Below, one piece after another: positions 46,030-57,809 of a DNA stretch of 64,000 bases; position 1 is the stretch's first letter; the number at the start of each line of letters is the position of its first letter. The notes below the pieces were generated by a model. It saw only the letters and a program-made list of their open reading frames with translations, did no database searches and was not told the DNA's origin. Made by a program: the position numbers and the translations under genes. The stretch is taken from contig OU342633.1 in the NCBI GenBank assembly GCA_910589415.1, positions 40,058,210 to 40,122,209 on the forward strand, given 5' to 3'. This DNA is from Malachius bipustulatus. Its lineage: Eukaryota; Arthropoda; Insecta; Coleoptera; Melyridae.

Positions 46030-46620
46030 ACTTCGATTCCGCCGTAAGGCGCTCAATTCGGCTGTCCATGGTTGCCGCTCTCGTTGTGTAGTATGACTCA
46101 TTTCAGCGAGCTGTCTTAAACCTGATGACGTCATTCTGTTAATTACTGTGAATGCTCTGAGGATGCATTGTTCTTAGTCTTCTGTGAACGAGTCAATTCA
46201 CCATAATCACGATAATTCTACTCTTAGGGACGTATAAAAATCCCCAACCTGAGGATGAGTCGTCCTCAAAAATACATAAATAAATCAAGCCGAACCCACC
46301 GTTCTCTTTATTTTGATTGATCCATTCATGGAATTATGTGATCAAAACTGTGCTGTGTGTTGGTAGATACATTATACTGATGAGTCCCAAACAGAACGAA
46401 GCACGTGTCTACAATTTCCACCTCTACTCACAGCGCAACATCAATTTACAACATGTGACATCTCTTGTCTGACAATGGAAAGTAGGTTTTATGCACACCG
46501 GGGGGCACTGCACTCAGTTTTGGCTTGCATTTTGGCCGCCTGGGGTGTATCCTATGGCACAAGCCGAGCCCACTGTGCTCTTTATTTTGATTTCACTAAG
46601 TAAATCATGTTAAGTTAAGT
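46030..46620. repeat. Retroelement tail cluster
   Basis: AAGCCGANCCCAC followed by TCTTTATTTTGATT occurs at about 46286 and again at about 46558. CCTGATGACGTCATTCTG (about 46121), CTGAGGATGCATTG (46155) and CCTGAGGATGAGTCGTCCTC (46241) are tail-like strings with short inverted repeats. The second is followed by TACATAAATAAA. These look like nested retroelement 3' ends, family not assigned. Confidence 0.4.
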
Positions 46621-46720
46621 GTAAATAAATAATCATTAAATAAATAGTGTTAGTAGTTAATTATTCAATAAGTAATGGACTGATTGAGTCTGGGGTACTT
46701 TACAGACGAAGCTTTCAATG
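46610..46720. repeat. Dispersed repeat, copy B
   Basis: Partner of 38310-38440: GTTAAGTGTAAATAAATAAT, AATAAATAGTGTTAG, GATTGAGTCTGG and TACTTTACAG are recognisable in the same order. Confidence 0.55.
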
Positions 46721-46739
46721 TAAATCCGTGAGTGTAAAA

Positions 46740-49700
46740 CCTGTTTCCTACAGTCAAAGCCGTTGTATAAATGGCAGTGACAGAACTGAAGTTTGAGCTT
46801 GAAAGTTGACAAATGAAAGGTGCGTTTTTTAGATAGTTTCGACTCTAAGGTTGCAATTTTACCATGCGCAGTTGCTAGGTTATCTTCAATATGCTCGAGA
46901 CGCCGAGAGCGACTTTTGAAGGTTCTGTCTACAACATAGGTAATATCTAGAACTAACAGCCGCTTCTCTGGAATATTTACAAATTCCTTACTCTTGTGCT
47001 TTAATGTAACATTAATGTAATTGCTGCAAATATTCCTTTGAGATCAGCAATTTATCTATCAAATAACTTGATAATTTGTTTGGGAGGGTTGCGCAGATAT
47101 GATTACCGTATTCCCAAAGCTTATTGCCAGGGTTATTGCTGTTTCTTGATATCATCATTTAGTTACATTAATCTTATTAACGTTAAAAGTTCATTTTCTC
47201 ACAACACTTTTATTTAAAAGTCGAAATATAACATTAGTATTCTTTTTAATTAATATTTCAATTATCTTCCTAGTACTACTTACACCGGTTGATTTTTTCA
47301 GTTATCCAATTTAGTTTTGTGAGACAACAACCCACATGCCATTTATTTAATGAACTTTCACAGAAAAAACTCATTACTGAAAGTGATGAAGTATAATTCC
47401 TTTCATCCTGCTTGATATCTAAGTTTTAATATCCGTCCCTTTTTTTCTAAAAGATTACACTAATTTTAGTTCCATATCGTCCATCGCTTAGTTTACTCTA
47501 AAGATGCGTGCATTTACGCAAGAGTTTTATAAATAAACCCTTGTCGTGACGTCCGCCAGTCCATTATGGGTCTTTACTTAATAACAAACAAGCAATATGA
47601 AAACTTAATAAGGGTATTAGTTAATTGACATAAGGCTCGATACACCGACCGCCGAAATGGAAGGCCACCCGAGGCGGTCATTACTGTGGCAACCCCTTAT
47701 TATCAAACATTAACTCACCGGAGCTCAATCACACTAGAAAAGTCACGATTGTATCTAACTGCATTATAAATACCTACGTCAATGTCCAAAAATGTTACAA
47801 GAACATACAAAAATAGAAACACCTATTAAAGTGATGAATTACTTACTAACTGTCCGATATATTTCTATATAACATTTGTGACATAACGAGCCGGGTAATT
47901 TGTAAACGATCTGAAAATAACATTACAAACGAGAACAAAACAACCGTCAATTGGAATTGCAGATGTTGATTTTCAGATATATAACATATTATAACGAACG
48001 CGCACGAATTAACAGAGCGAACGTGTAAGTAACCAAGAGAACAAAAATGAACTTCATGAACGCAAGCGACCCAGATCACTATTATTAACAATGAAAAGTA
48101 AACAATAATAACAATATGGTACTGACATTTGTTCGTGTTTGTTATAATAACCTCTTCACCTTTTCGTTTTTGTTCCCTAAAAGAACTTATTGCTGTTTAT
48201 CCGCGTGCTTTTATGCGCGTTCGTTATATGAAGACGCAGTTTAATGCATTAAAGTAAAAATTCAGTGGCGAAAATTGCTTTCATGAATTTGACACCTCTA
48301 GGGGTTCGAGAATGGATATACAACACACATGAACAGGAAGCAATCGTGAACAGCCGCGAATAAGCTCGAATTTTATAGAAATATAAAACGTCAAGCGAAT
48401 TATAAAGAGATAAATCCTCTTTTGGGGGGGAGGTCATATTTGATGCAAGAATAACCCCATGATAGTTTTCTTGTATTGTTCTATCTCGAGCGCCCACTCG
48501 CAAGGCATATAGATAAAATATGCTCGATCAATACTGAGTGGCAAATTTGAAGATTAATGTTAGGGTGCCAAGTAATATAAAGTAAATTAAAATGGTATAA
48601 GAAAAAGGAAATCTCGCAATTGACCTATGTTTATACAAAACACTACATGTTACGTCGTGTCATTATCAGAGTCATTATCTAACATCAGCAAGTAAAATGC
48701 TTCGTAACGCAGAACAAAGATAGGAATCGGAGAGGGTTTTCTATTGTCCATCATTTATTATTGTGTGAGCTCTCGATATGAATCGACCTCAATTTTATTA
48801 CGAATAAGAGAACGCAAATGACTGTCTATATTTAGAGCAGAGTACATCAAGCCGTACTTGAAAATAAAATGATTATAGTGAACCGACGATGAATTAGACG
48901 TGTATTGATTAGAGACACTTTATCAAATATCGTGTGATATTATGAGATTATTATTTCCTCCTCACTGAATTTATTGGAGTGACAGCACTTGACAGTGTTG
49001 TTACGCTCTTGTCGTGTCATATTCATTCAACACGAAAAAACCGCTTGGAAGTCGTAATAGATTCTTTTGGTTTATTTTGAGGGAATTATTTACTTTATTA
49101 TTTCACCCTTCCTGATCACTTGGATATAACAAAAGATTTGATCAAAAGAACGCCTTCCTTTCTCGTGATTTTTCAATGTTAAAGTTACTTTCAATTTGTT
49201 ATACTTGAATTCACTCTGTTGTATCTTATTAAGCTATTACGATCAGTCTCTCTTTTCTAATTTAAAAACCCTTTTCACAAGATTTTTAAAATATAACAAC
49301 TAGGTGCTCTGGTTACCTGATTTGTCCCAAACTCTACAAACTGACATGTCTTTTCAGCTTGTGATAAACTCGGAAGGATCACTATGTTAAAAATGGAACG
49401 GTGAAGGGTTCCAAACACAGTTCAACGATAACACTTAAACTTTATTATGATTGATTGAGAGATGTAAATTAGATAAGTATGAGACTGATAAAAGATAATA
49501 AAAGAGATAAGAGGTATGACAAAAGAGTTACATGTGAGTTGCAAATAAGACAAAATAAAATTATACAGTGAGATCGTTTAAATAGTTTTCATGAATAAAA
49601 GATAATAAAAATAGTAGCGAGCATAAAGTAGTTTTCAATAAACAAAAGAGATGTGATCCTGTTAAAATAATTTACTTACAAAAAGGTGCTTTGCTCATAG

Positions 49701-49930
49701 AAGGTGCTAGTCATATAAATTACAAATTCTTGTTAATTGGTATTGATCCATATAATAGTGATAAAACCCTAATTAGTTAAACCTTTATTAATAAAACCTC
49801 ATGCAAAAGGAAGCTTCTTGAACAAACCCAAAAGAATGGACATGAAAAATCCGTAAAAGTTGTTAGCATCGTTATGATAATTTATTTTATCAAATGCGGA
49901 GTAGAGGACAGAAAATGAATAAATAATTTG
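46740..49930. other. Presumed intron or upstream flank, no exon found
   Basis: The stretch precedes the LDLa exon. No signal-peptide-like exon with a phase-1 donor could be supported. Open frames of 81 and 84 codons on the minus strand (47846-48091 and 48249-48503) have no recognisable domain. One CTCGAGCGCC string lies at 48485. Confidence 0.35.
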
Positions 49931-49936
49931 TTTCAG

Positions 49937-50566
49937 AATGTCCACCAGCACCGGACGGTATGGAGAGGTTCGCCTGTCCTACGCCCGACCGTCAAGGGCG
50001 GTACCACTGCATCGATGACCATGTGCTCTGCGACGGCTTCATAGACTGCCCCTCGGGGGAAGACGAAGACCGTCATGCTTGCATGTTCTACAAAACGGTC
50101 AGTATCTATTCCTGTATCATCCCTAAAGCTACAAACTTTACACTGAACAAATTATTCCTAACTGAGATAGACATCTTAAGCGACGACGATATGAGGCTAA
50201 CTAACTGCTTCATTTTCATAACAATACTCACCATTATTGGTTGATGCTGCAATATTATCCCCGCTCAATATGTCTATTCGTAGATTTCGAGAGGAAACGT
50301 CCAGGTCAATTTAATTTATTATACAGGGTGACCGCTACTAATAAAAAAAACTCTTGTTAATTCATTCTTCAACACATTCATTCAATTCAACACACGTCAG
50401 TTACGTTATAATATAATTAAAAAAGTTTAGTTTCTGGATTCCTGCACTTCACCTCCACAAAAGCTTCTATTTAAATGTAAGTTTTAATTAAATTTTCTTT
50501 TAATAGACTAAGGCGCACCTGGACGTGCTGGCGGACGCCCTGTTGCGGTGGGCCCGCGGGCGCTAA
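49937..50566 (+). CDS. LDLa-domain small protein, last two exons
   Basis: Two exons encode the end of a probably secreted LDL-receptor class A protein. Exon 1 (49937-50097, 161 bp) follows TTTGTTTCAG and starts with two bases of a split codon (phase 1). It carries one complete LDLa module with six Cys: CPPAPDGMERFAC, YHC, VLCDG, FIDC and GEDEDRHAC, where the acidic residues would bind calcium. It ends YKT at donor ACG-GTCAGT. Exon 2 (50507-50566) follows TTTCTTTTAATAG and adds TKAHLDVLADALLRWARGR before TAA. The splice is phase 0. The helical basic tail after LDLa recalls small insect LDLa secretory proteins or neuropeptide-precursor-like proteins such as prohormone-4, but identity is not established. 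Upstream exons, including a signal peptide, are not found. Codon use is GC-rich against an AT-rich background, supporting selection. Reading through the 409-bp intron would add 49 residues and stop at 50242-50244. Confidence 0.85.
50324..50345 (+). repeat. Solo MITE end in the LDLa intron
   Basis: TA followed by CAGGGTGACCGCTAC lies within the last intron and matches the CAGGGTG start of the TA-flanked MITEs elsewhere. No inverted partner was found before the acceptor, so it is probably a truncated copy. Confidence 0.35.
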
Positions 50567-51039
50567 GCCCCCCTCCTGCGGGCGCCACTGTACTCTAGCG
50601 TATACTTCACAGAGAGCAACAAGACTTCGTAGCTGCCGTGCGCCACTGCGCGGCCCTAGCTCGCCACCCCCCTCAACATTCAGTTTCCTCCCCACTCCCT
50701 CGATTAGTGCATTCCAGGACGGAGGGGCTCCTGCTCCCTCTTCCGAAACGTCGCCCCCTCTCCGGTCTAGTATCAGTGCCACCCGTCAGTCGGGGTTGTT
50801 CCTGTTCGCTTAGATCATTTATAAATTTATTGGTATTCAGTCGTAGAGCTTTATTTTTAGAATAATATTTATTAGAGAGTATAGGTAACTACCTGGTTGA
50901 TTTGACTGATGAATCATAAGACAGTAATTTTGTTTGATTTTGCAGATGTTTTATAATTGTTATTATTATTGTCTTATAGCTACTGATGTTTGTATAGGAA
51001 TAACCCTGAATATTTTAGAAGGGGTTGGTTATAAATAAA
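50567..51039 (+). other. GC-rich 3' UTR of the LDLa gene
   Basis: After the TAA, the GC- and CpG-rich composition continues to about 50810 and then changes to AT-rich. An AATAAA hexamer is at 51034-51039. The minus-strand 104-codon frame at 50471-50782 is the antisense shadow of this block. The exact cleavage site cannot be set from the sequence. Confidence 0.5.
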
Positions 51040-51907
51040 CCTACCCTAGTTGGTGCTCTGTAGCCGTGGTTTCAATGCCGCGATAAAGGATGCTTACTCT
51101 CAACAACATTTTTATTATTTTAATCACACTGTTTGTGTTAATTACGGTCTTTTGTTCATTACAGTGTCAATTAAAATGAGCCTTAATCGTCGGTTAGTCT
51201 TAGATTATTTTTTAACACTACGCATCTTGACTCTTTGGCAAAAAGTTCAAATAGCATGACCTGTAACTAATCTTCAAGAACAATTGTTATTATGAAGCTC
51301 TGTTTCTGTATTAAAGTACCTAAGTTGGTATATTTTCTAAAAATAAATGTCAAGTTTTAATTAATCGAATTCTTGTTTAAACAGTTGTCTAATCGAAGCA
51401 TTTTTGGAAGACTAAAAGTTTCCGAATTATTACAAAAAAAAACGAAAGGAACTGAGAAAGCTTCTAGTGGAGTTGGGCCTAAATTTCTGCCGTTGCTTGG
51501 TCCATTCGAGCTTTGATAAGTAGAATTACTGTTTACATAGTGTTGACACCAAAATCCGTTTGGAGGCTAGTCAAATATTTGAAGAAATTATTGGTAACTT
51601 GAATAACAACAAGTTTTCTTTAATCAGTTTTCTCGAGTTTCTTGATGATAATGGTGAAAACGGCACTTTGATATCTGCTTCCTATCTCGAGATATAGCCC
51701 TGCCTAATATCATCTGTGACGTCATAACGTTAATAAGAGTTATCGCGGCTGTTGGGATATCAGAATTATGATTTCAACTAACTGGTGTATTTAACATCGT
51801 AACAAACCCTAATAAAAATCTATCCGTATACAATAATGAATATTTCAGTTTGAGTTAATAAAAAAACTGAGTTGCGGATTTGCCCCAAATTGACAATTAT
51901 CTGACAA

Positions 51908-52594
51908 ATTTCTCTGGGAGAATCTCTGATTGACACATTGAAAGTTGTACTTTTCAGTCATCAGATGGCATTTGCCTTGCAAGCACTATGTTTTCGACAA
52001 ATCATTTTGCTTAAAGCTTTTGATTTTCTTTCTGATCGGCACACTTCTCTAGTGGTGGTGATGTGACAGACTGATAAGATGGAAATAACCATTGAAACAT
52101 CGATGTCTCTGTCTTCACCATACCGTTAGAGTAAGTGTGTCGTTCAGAAACCATTATTGTTTTTCAACAATCGGATTGCTGTAATTGATATAATAATTTA
52201 TTATTATTCAATTTGTTTCATGAAACTACTTCCTTTCTAGGAACACAGCTTTGTGACTAGCTGCATCTCTGATTGGTTTACTGAGATTCGCAAGGTAATT
52301 GGTTTTTCAGTGAACTGTCAGCGTTGGTAGTGAAAAATTGCAGATTTCTCTGGGAGAATCTCTGATTGACACATTGAAAGTTGTACTTTTCAGTCATCAG
52401 ATGGCATTTGCCTTGCAAGTCACTGTGTTTCCGACAAATCATTTTGCTTAAAGCTTTTGATTTTCTTTCTGATCGGCACACTTCTCAAGTGGTGGTGATA
52501 TGACAGACTGATGAGATGGAAATAACCATTGAAACATCGATGTCTCTGTCTTCACCATACCGTTAGAGTAAGTGTGTCGTTCAGGAAGCATTAT
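51908..52594. repeat. Direct duplication, period ~436 bp
   Basis: About 250 bp from ATTTCTCTGGGAGAATCTC (51908-52158) recurs at 52344-52594 with roughly 5 percent differences. Shared landmarks include GGCATTTGCCTTGCAAG, AAAGCTTTTGATTTTC and ACCATACCGTTAGAG. The text ATTATCTGACA lies just before copy 1 and just after copy 2, suggesting one boundary of the original event. No coding content. Confidence 0.9.
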
Positions 52595-52599
52595 TAATT

Positions 52600-53510
52600 A
52601 TCTGACAGGCCAAATAATTGATGGAGTAGCAACTGGGCGGTTCGACACGACATGCGCTAAAATAACAGGTCTTCTGATAAATTGGGCTCATTCTACAATC
52701 TACGCCTCTGATAAAAAATTGCATATATCTCAAACTTTCTCCCCTTTTTAGGAAACTATAAGGTGACTCTATCAAAACGACAATCTTCCACAGGTAGCAG
52801 AGGGTATTTCCGTGTACTAAAAATATTCCAAACCCAGGGGTTGGCTTTATGCTTTATCGATTCACATATTTAATAGCCGGCGCAGTTTCCAATAACAATG
52901 TGATATTATAGCGTTGCTTTATAATTTTATAAAAGGCGAAGCCCGTAGGTACCATAAATCAGACTTCACTGGGTTGCGATCTGATAGGTGGTAGGTAATT
53001 GTCGGCTTATTTTCCCTGAGAAAGGCCGTAATTTATGCCCCCCAGACCGCCCATTCTCTCCCTCGGAGTTTTAATTAGACAGTAAGTTTGCGATTTTATC
53101 TGCCTACAGGATTAGCAACTTATTATGAGATTATTTTTGGAAACCGTTCTATAATAGGGTGCTATTTCACTCGTTTTCAGAAATTACTACAAGCTATATT
53201 TTGATACAAATTAACCTAATTTTCTCAATATGGTACCCGGAAACGACAGTACTAAAGCTCGAGCTGATTGGTACGTAGGACTGGTGCAAAATAATAAATA
53301 ATAAACTACCGCAGGGGCAATTATGCTCGACAAGCTAACCATTCAATAATCCTGACAATGAAAGAGAAAGCGGACGAAGAATAAGATTGAGATACTTTTT
53401 GAATAAATAATTATTATAAATTATAGAAATTAGAAAAAAATTCAAACGGAGAACTCTTCTAGTTTTAATCAAACAAAGTCTCTCCATAATTCTGGAACAA
53501 TCGTGTTCGG
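52600..53510. other. No identified gene
   Basis: Ordinary AT-rich sequence with no supportable exon, RNA gene or repeat lies between the 436-bp-period duplication and the TGACTAGT cluster. Confidence 0.35.
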
Positions 53511-53514
53511 AAAC

Positions 53515-54444
53515 TGATTAGTTTCAGCTAAAGATGACTAGTTCTAAAGATTGACTAGTTTCAATGTAAAAAAAACATTTCGTCGTTTTTAATTTGGTGA
53601 CGCTTGATACTAATTCGGAATTGACTAGTCATAAATTTTTTACTAATCCTGATACAAGACTACTTGCCTGAAATTGACTAGTTATAATATCAAATTTTTT
53701 AATTTCCGAGCTTTATTATGACTTAACTAGCCTCAGCAAAACAATTGACCCGTTGCAAGATACCTTGATCCTCAAAGGACGATATCTTTTTTCAAATAAA
53801 TGCGGGATGGGTAGTTCAATTAATTTCTAGTTGACTAGTTCTAGTGATATCTTGATGACTAGCTTAAATCAAATTTTTACTAGTCTCGTGATTTTAAAGA
53901 CTTTTATCTATTAGCAAATTAGAATTTTACTTATCTGGTATTGAAGAAGTGACTAGTTTTTAATCAATATTGACTAGTCTTAATAATTATTATAGTCAAT
54001 TTGTTAAATCACGTACACGTACAGTCATATAGTCAAATCACGTAACTAAATTGGTGGTATTTGGGTAGGTACTAACAACAATAAATTCTACAGAAGATTG
54101 ACTAGTCCTAGTCATAATGTTTATAAGTGCAAGTAAGTATTTATTCAAGCTAGAAGGCAATTAAAATATAAGTGGTAAAAGTTCAAGATCCAACATGGAC
54201 TTTTTTTCTATCTCACTAATTGACCAGTCCCTAGTCAATGTTGTCTTGACCCAGAACGGTAGATGTATCCTTTCAAATAGGTTTAAGAAGAGAACTCGAG
54301 ACCCAAATAATTTTACATTTATTAAGATGTTCTAGTACAAACGCGACTAGTTTTTGTTTTAATAAAGAAAATTGTATTTATATAAATCTAATGCCAGATC
54401 AACACCTCCTTTAGTGACTAGTCTCTAGTCGCTATTGACTAGTT
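53515..54444. repeat. Cluster of ~16 TTGACTAGT(C/T) motifs
   Basis: The core GACTAG or a one-base variant occurs with its G at about 53516, 53536, 53553, 53623, 53676, 53725, 53833, 53856, 53878, 53951, 53972, 54100, 54222, 54345, 54416 and 54437. It is mostly in the context TTGACTAGT followed by C or T. The central ACTAGT is palindromic. At 54220-54238 TTGACCAGTCCCTAGTCAA forms a longer imperfect palindrome. The intervening sequence is ordinary AT-rich DNA with no obvious tandem unit. It may be a regulatory binding-site cluster or an eroded satellite. No coding sequence is seen. Confidence 0.8.
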
Positions 54445-54449
54445 CTATG

Positions 54450-57380
54450 CACAATCAAGTAATCTTGAGATAACTTTAAACAAGTAGGTGCCTAACTGTA
54501 ATTACGACGCACACTTCAAATGTAATAAAAACTTTTCTTATAAAAGAACTCAGTTTTTTGCAAGACTTTTAAGTCGATTATAATTTAAATTTGAAAGGCC
54601 AAAGAGTCAAAAAAGTCAATAAGAGCAGGATCAAAATATTTCTAGAGTCTCATAATTTGATTTTTGAAAGCAATTCGCTTTCTAATAATTAAAAGACTTC
54701 GATCATTTCTAAATTAAATACAGGAGTAAGGAACGAACGGTGTGGGTCAAGTCTGGAGTCAAAAAATAGATTATTACCTAACTTGAAAGTAACTTTCCAT
54801 AACGTCGTTTCATCTCAGCAAGGCAATCCAAGTCAATTCGTTAAATTTTAAAATGAGATGCTTTTTCCTTTTAGTCTCTAAAATTCATTTCATTTCCTCG
54901 ACGTTTTCTTTTCAACTTCTTTTTACTTAATGTTTTTCATCACACCTTGAATAGAAGTACTCTTAGATCCCGTTGATCTCATTTTTACATTTCCAGATTA
55001 ACTTATTCTTTCGAGGAATTATTAATTTTATGACATGAAAGCTTATTTTAGTATAAATTTTGTTCCTTTTATTATCTTATCAGAGAATTATTTAACAAGA
55101 TTGACACTTCATTGCTGGTGCTGTGATGCTGCAGATATATTTTATTTCCCATAATGTGAAGAGATACCTACATAAATTCGCTGGCGCATAAACTTCCGTT
55201 GAAGAAGAATCGATAAATTTTTACATACTTGAGTAATTCCCCGATTTAAAGAATGAAAACTGTTGTTGAGAGTTAGCAGAACTGAAACGTTTGAAATCAA
55301 ATCGTTTAGAAAGAATATTCGTTGAATATGTTTGTTACAATTTATCACTGTTGTTACTGTTATTATTATTATAAAACTGATGAAAGGATAAGTTCAGGTC
55401 TCGACTTGCGAACATGACTCTGGAGAGATTTTACAGACCTCTTGGGCCCCCAAAGATCGTTTAGTGAACGTTTAAAACTGCACTTTTAATATAAGGTACA
55501 ATTTTGGTAAATGTGCGTTGTCTATTTAAAAAAGTATTTAAGCTTTAGATGTATTTGATCTTAGGTACAAACATGTATAAGTATCTACATAAGTTATAGC
55601 ACATATTTAGCAAATTAACGATTTTTGTGGGGTTTGATCGATCCGAGATAAAGAACACGGAGGCTGGACCGTTCTTTTCAGATAATATTCGCATTATGAC
55701 TGAAGAAACGGTTGGTTTATAGACTCGGATGATGATTATAATCAATCATCTTGAGCCACCGAGATCTATAAATCAATAAATAAACATCGGAGCGAATTGC
55801 TTCTAATTGGACGGTTTAAGTTCTTATCTGGGATCGATCATGTGATTGGTTGATTGGATCGAGGTTTAGGAAAAGGACGTACCAAAGTACCCATATACTA
55901 TAATACTTGTATAATTTGAGCTTGTCTTATTCCAGAAGTGCCTAAGACTTATTTATGATAAGGTCTTTGCAGCGTTCTTATATTGAAATGAAATATCCCA
56001 GAGTGCCATTGATTTATTTTCCTATCTTATAATTTTCAATAATTTACCGCTTGATTCTTCAATATAACTTTTATTAGCTCGTCGAAAAAATTGTGTGTCC
56101 TTGTCCTGGCTAGAACAAGTCGAGATAGTTACAAAAAAAAATCGATAAACAAGTCTTATTTGTAATAGAGTTTCATAATAATTATTCTTTAATTATTTTT
56201 TAAGAGACTTTTTCTCATATTTTTTGTACTGAAACTTAGATAAAAAGGGCTCTAAATCGAACGAAGTCAGCCTAAAATTGTAGATTAGTCGTCAATTTTA
56301 ATTGTTCTTTAACACTGACTTTTTGAGATTCGGTTTGGTCTCGCGACCAAAAATGACGCTAGAGATGACAACAAATTATCCTACCACCAATATAACAGTC
56401 TCAAAAAATAGTGTTGACGGAACATGAAATAGATAGCTGAATTTTATTATAGTCTCTGCATCGAAGAGTTTCCCTTTTGTTTTTATTTTTCTCAGGGTCA
56501 AAGAACTAAATGTGTCGCTAATATCCTAATCCCTTCCTGGCATTCCTCGGACCGACCGGAGGACCGAAAAATGGAGCTCCTGTCGCTCCGGTTGATAAAG
56601 TCGCTAAATCGAAAAAGTGCTCCCACTCAGAATAATGGATTGAAATCTTTCTCGTTTCAGCGAGTTTATCGTTGGAGTTGCTTGTAAATCGTTCCTAAGA
56701 CTTAGAATATAAGTACTGCACTAGCACGGAGCACGAGCACAAGTATATGCACTAATTATTCATTGTTTTGTTTTTTATTCGAACCAGTAAGTAACCAGAT
56801 CGATTGCATTACATTATACAGACCTGAGCACAAGCAAACATACAAACATACAAAGTGATGTAGAATATTGTCCGAGATGTGCCGAGTTTAATGTGATATA
56901 ATATTTCCTGCCACGTGTTTTTTCCTATATGTGTGTGTGTGTATAATCACTGTAACCGGTAAGCTCCTTAACTTGTTACTATTACAATAACGAGATAACA
57001 ATCAATTTCTTTCGAAGCCCTCCAAATTCAATTTGTTCGAAATGGAGTGTTCCACTACTACCTGTTCCTGAGTATTTCACGCATGCCTTTCAAGCTTATA
57101 GAAATGCGTCGTAACGCACTGCGCATCCTTATGATTTATAAAATGATCCATTTTTACAGCCGCAGTTTAACTTGATATAAAGCACCGGTACCACAATTTA
57201 TTAAACATAATTAATGTAATCAAAATGACGATAAGATAATCTAAAAATTATAAGAGAAAGACAAATTTTTAAATTCAATCTAAGATGTGATTAAGAAAAA
57301 GACGTAACAACTCGACCTCTCAGCCAGAAAGAAAATGGATCGACATCTTGTGAAAATTTCTTAGTGAGACCCAAATTTGA
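54450..57380. other. No identified gene
   Basis: AT-rich sequence with short open frames lacking domains. A GTGTGTGTGTGT run is at about 56931. Near 56540-56590 GC is slightly higher, but no exon borders are supportable. Confidence 0.35.
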
Positions 57381-57384
57381 AGTT

Positions 57385-57805
57385 CGAAATTAATATTTCT
57401 TCCGGTATGGGATTAATAATTAATTGATTTAAAGTTTTCTGGATAGCTTATCGTTATGCTACCGTGCCTTATGGAACAATGATAAGTAAAACTCAGCTCC
57501 GATCACTAAAACTTGATAACCAAAACTGGTCGTTTTGTGCCAAATGACGCGAGAAAAATTGTAACTTCCTAGCCTGAAGAGTTGGGAAAAAGTTTCACCC
57601 CTCGTCTTAATCGCAATAAAAGTGTGATTTTTCAAAAAAAAACAAAAATGTTATTGTGTTATTTTTCAAAATTTTACCACGCCACTAATTTGGAAATTCG
57701 AAATTGATATTTCTTCCGGTATGAAGCGATTTTTATTTTTTCCTGGTCAATTTATAATTTTCTCATTAGCTTATCGTTATTCTATCGTGTCTTACGGAAA
57801 TAATA
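57385..57805. repeat. Diverged direct duplication, period ~313 bp
   Basis: CGAAATT(A/G)ATATTTCTTCC continuing GGTATG occurs at 57385 and 57698. TAGCTTATCGTTAT followed by CTA(C/T)CGTG and CTTA(T/C)GGAA follows each by about 65-85 bp. The copies are diverged and AT-rich, with no coding content. Confidence 0.65.
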
Positions 57806-57809
57806 ACAT

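Noticed and set aside
50471..50782. 104-codon minus-strand frame over the LDLa 3' end
   Set aside because: It is the antisense shadow of a GC-rich exon and 3' UTR, where stop codons are rare in all frames.
53515..54444. CRISPR array
   Set aside because: Motifs are about 10 bp with variable gaps, and the context is eukaryotic. It does not fit a repeat-spacer structure.
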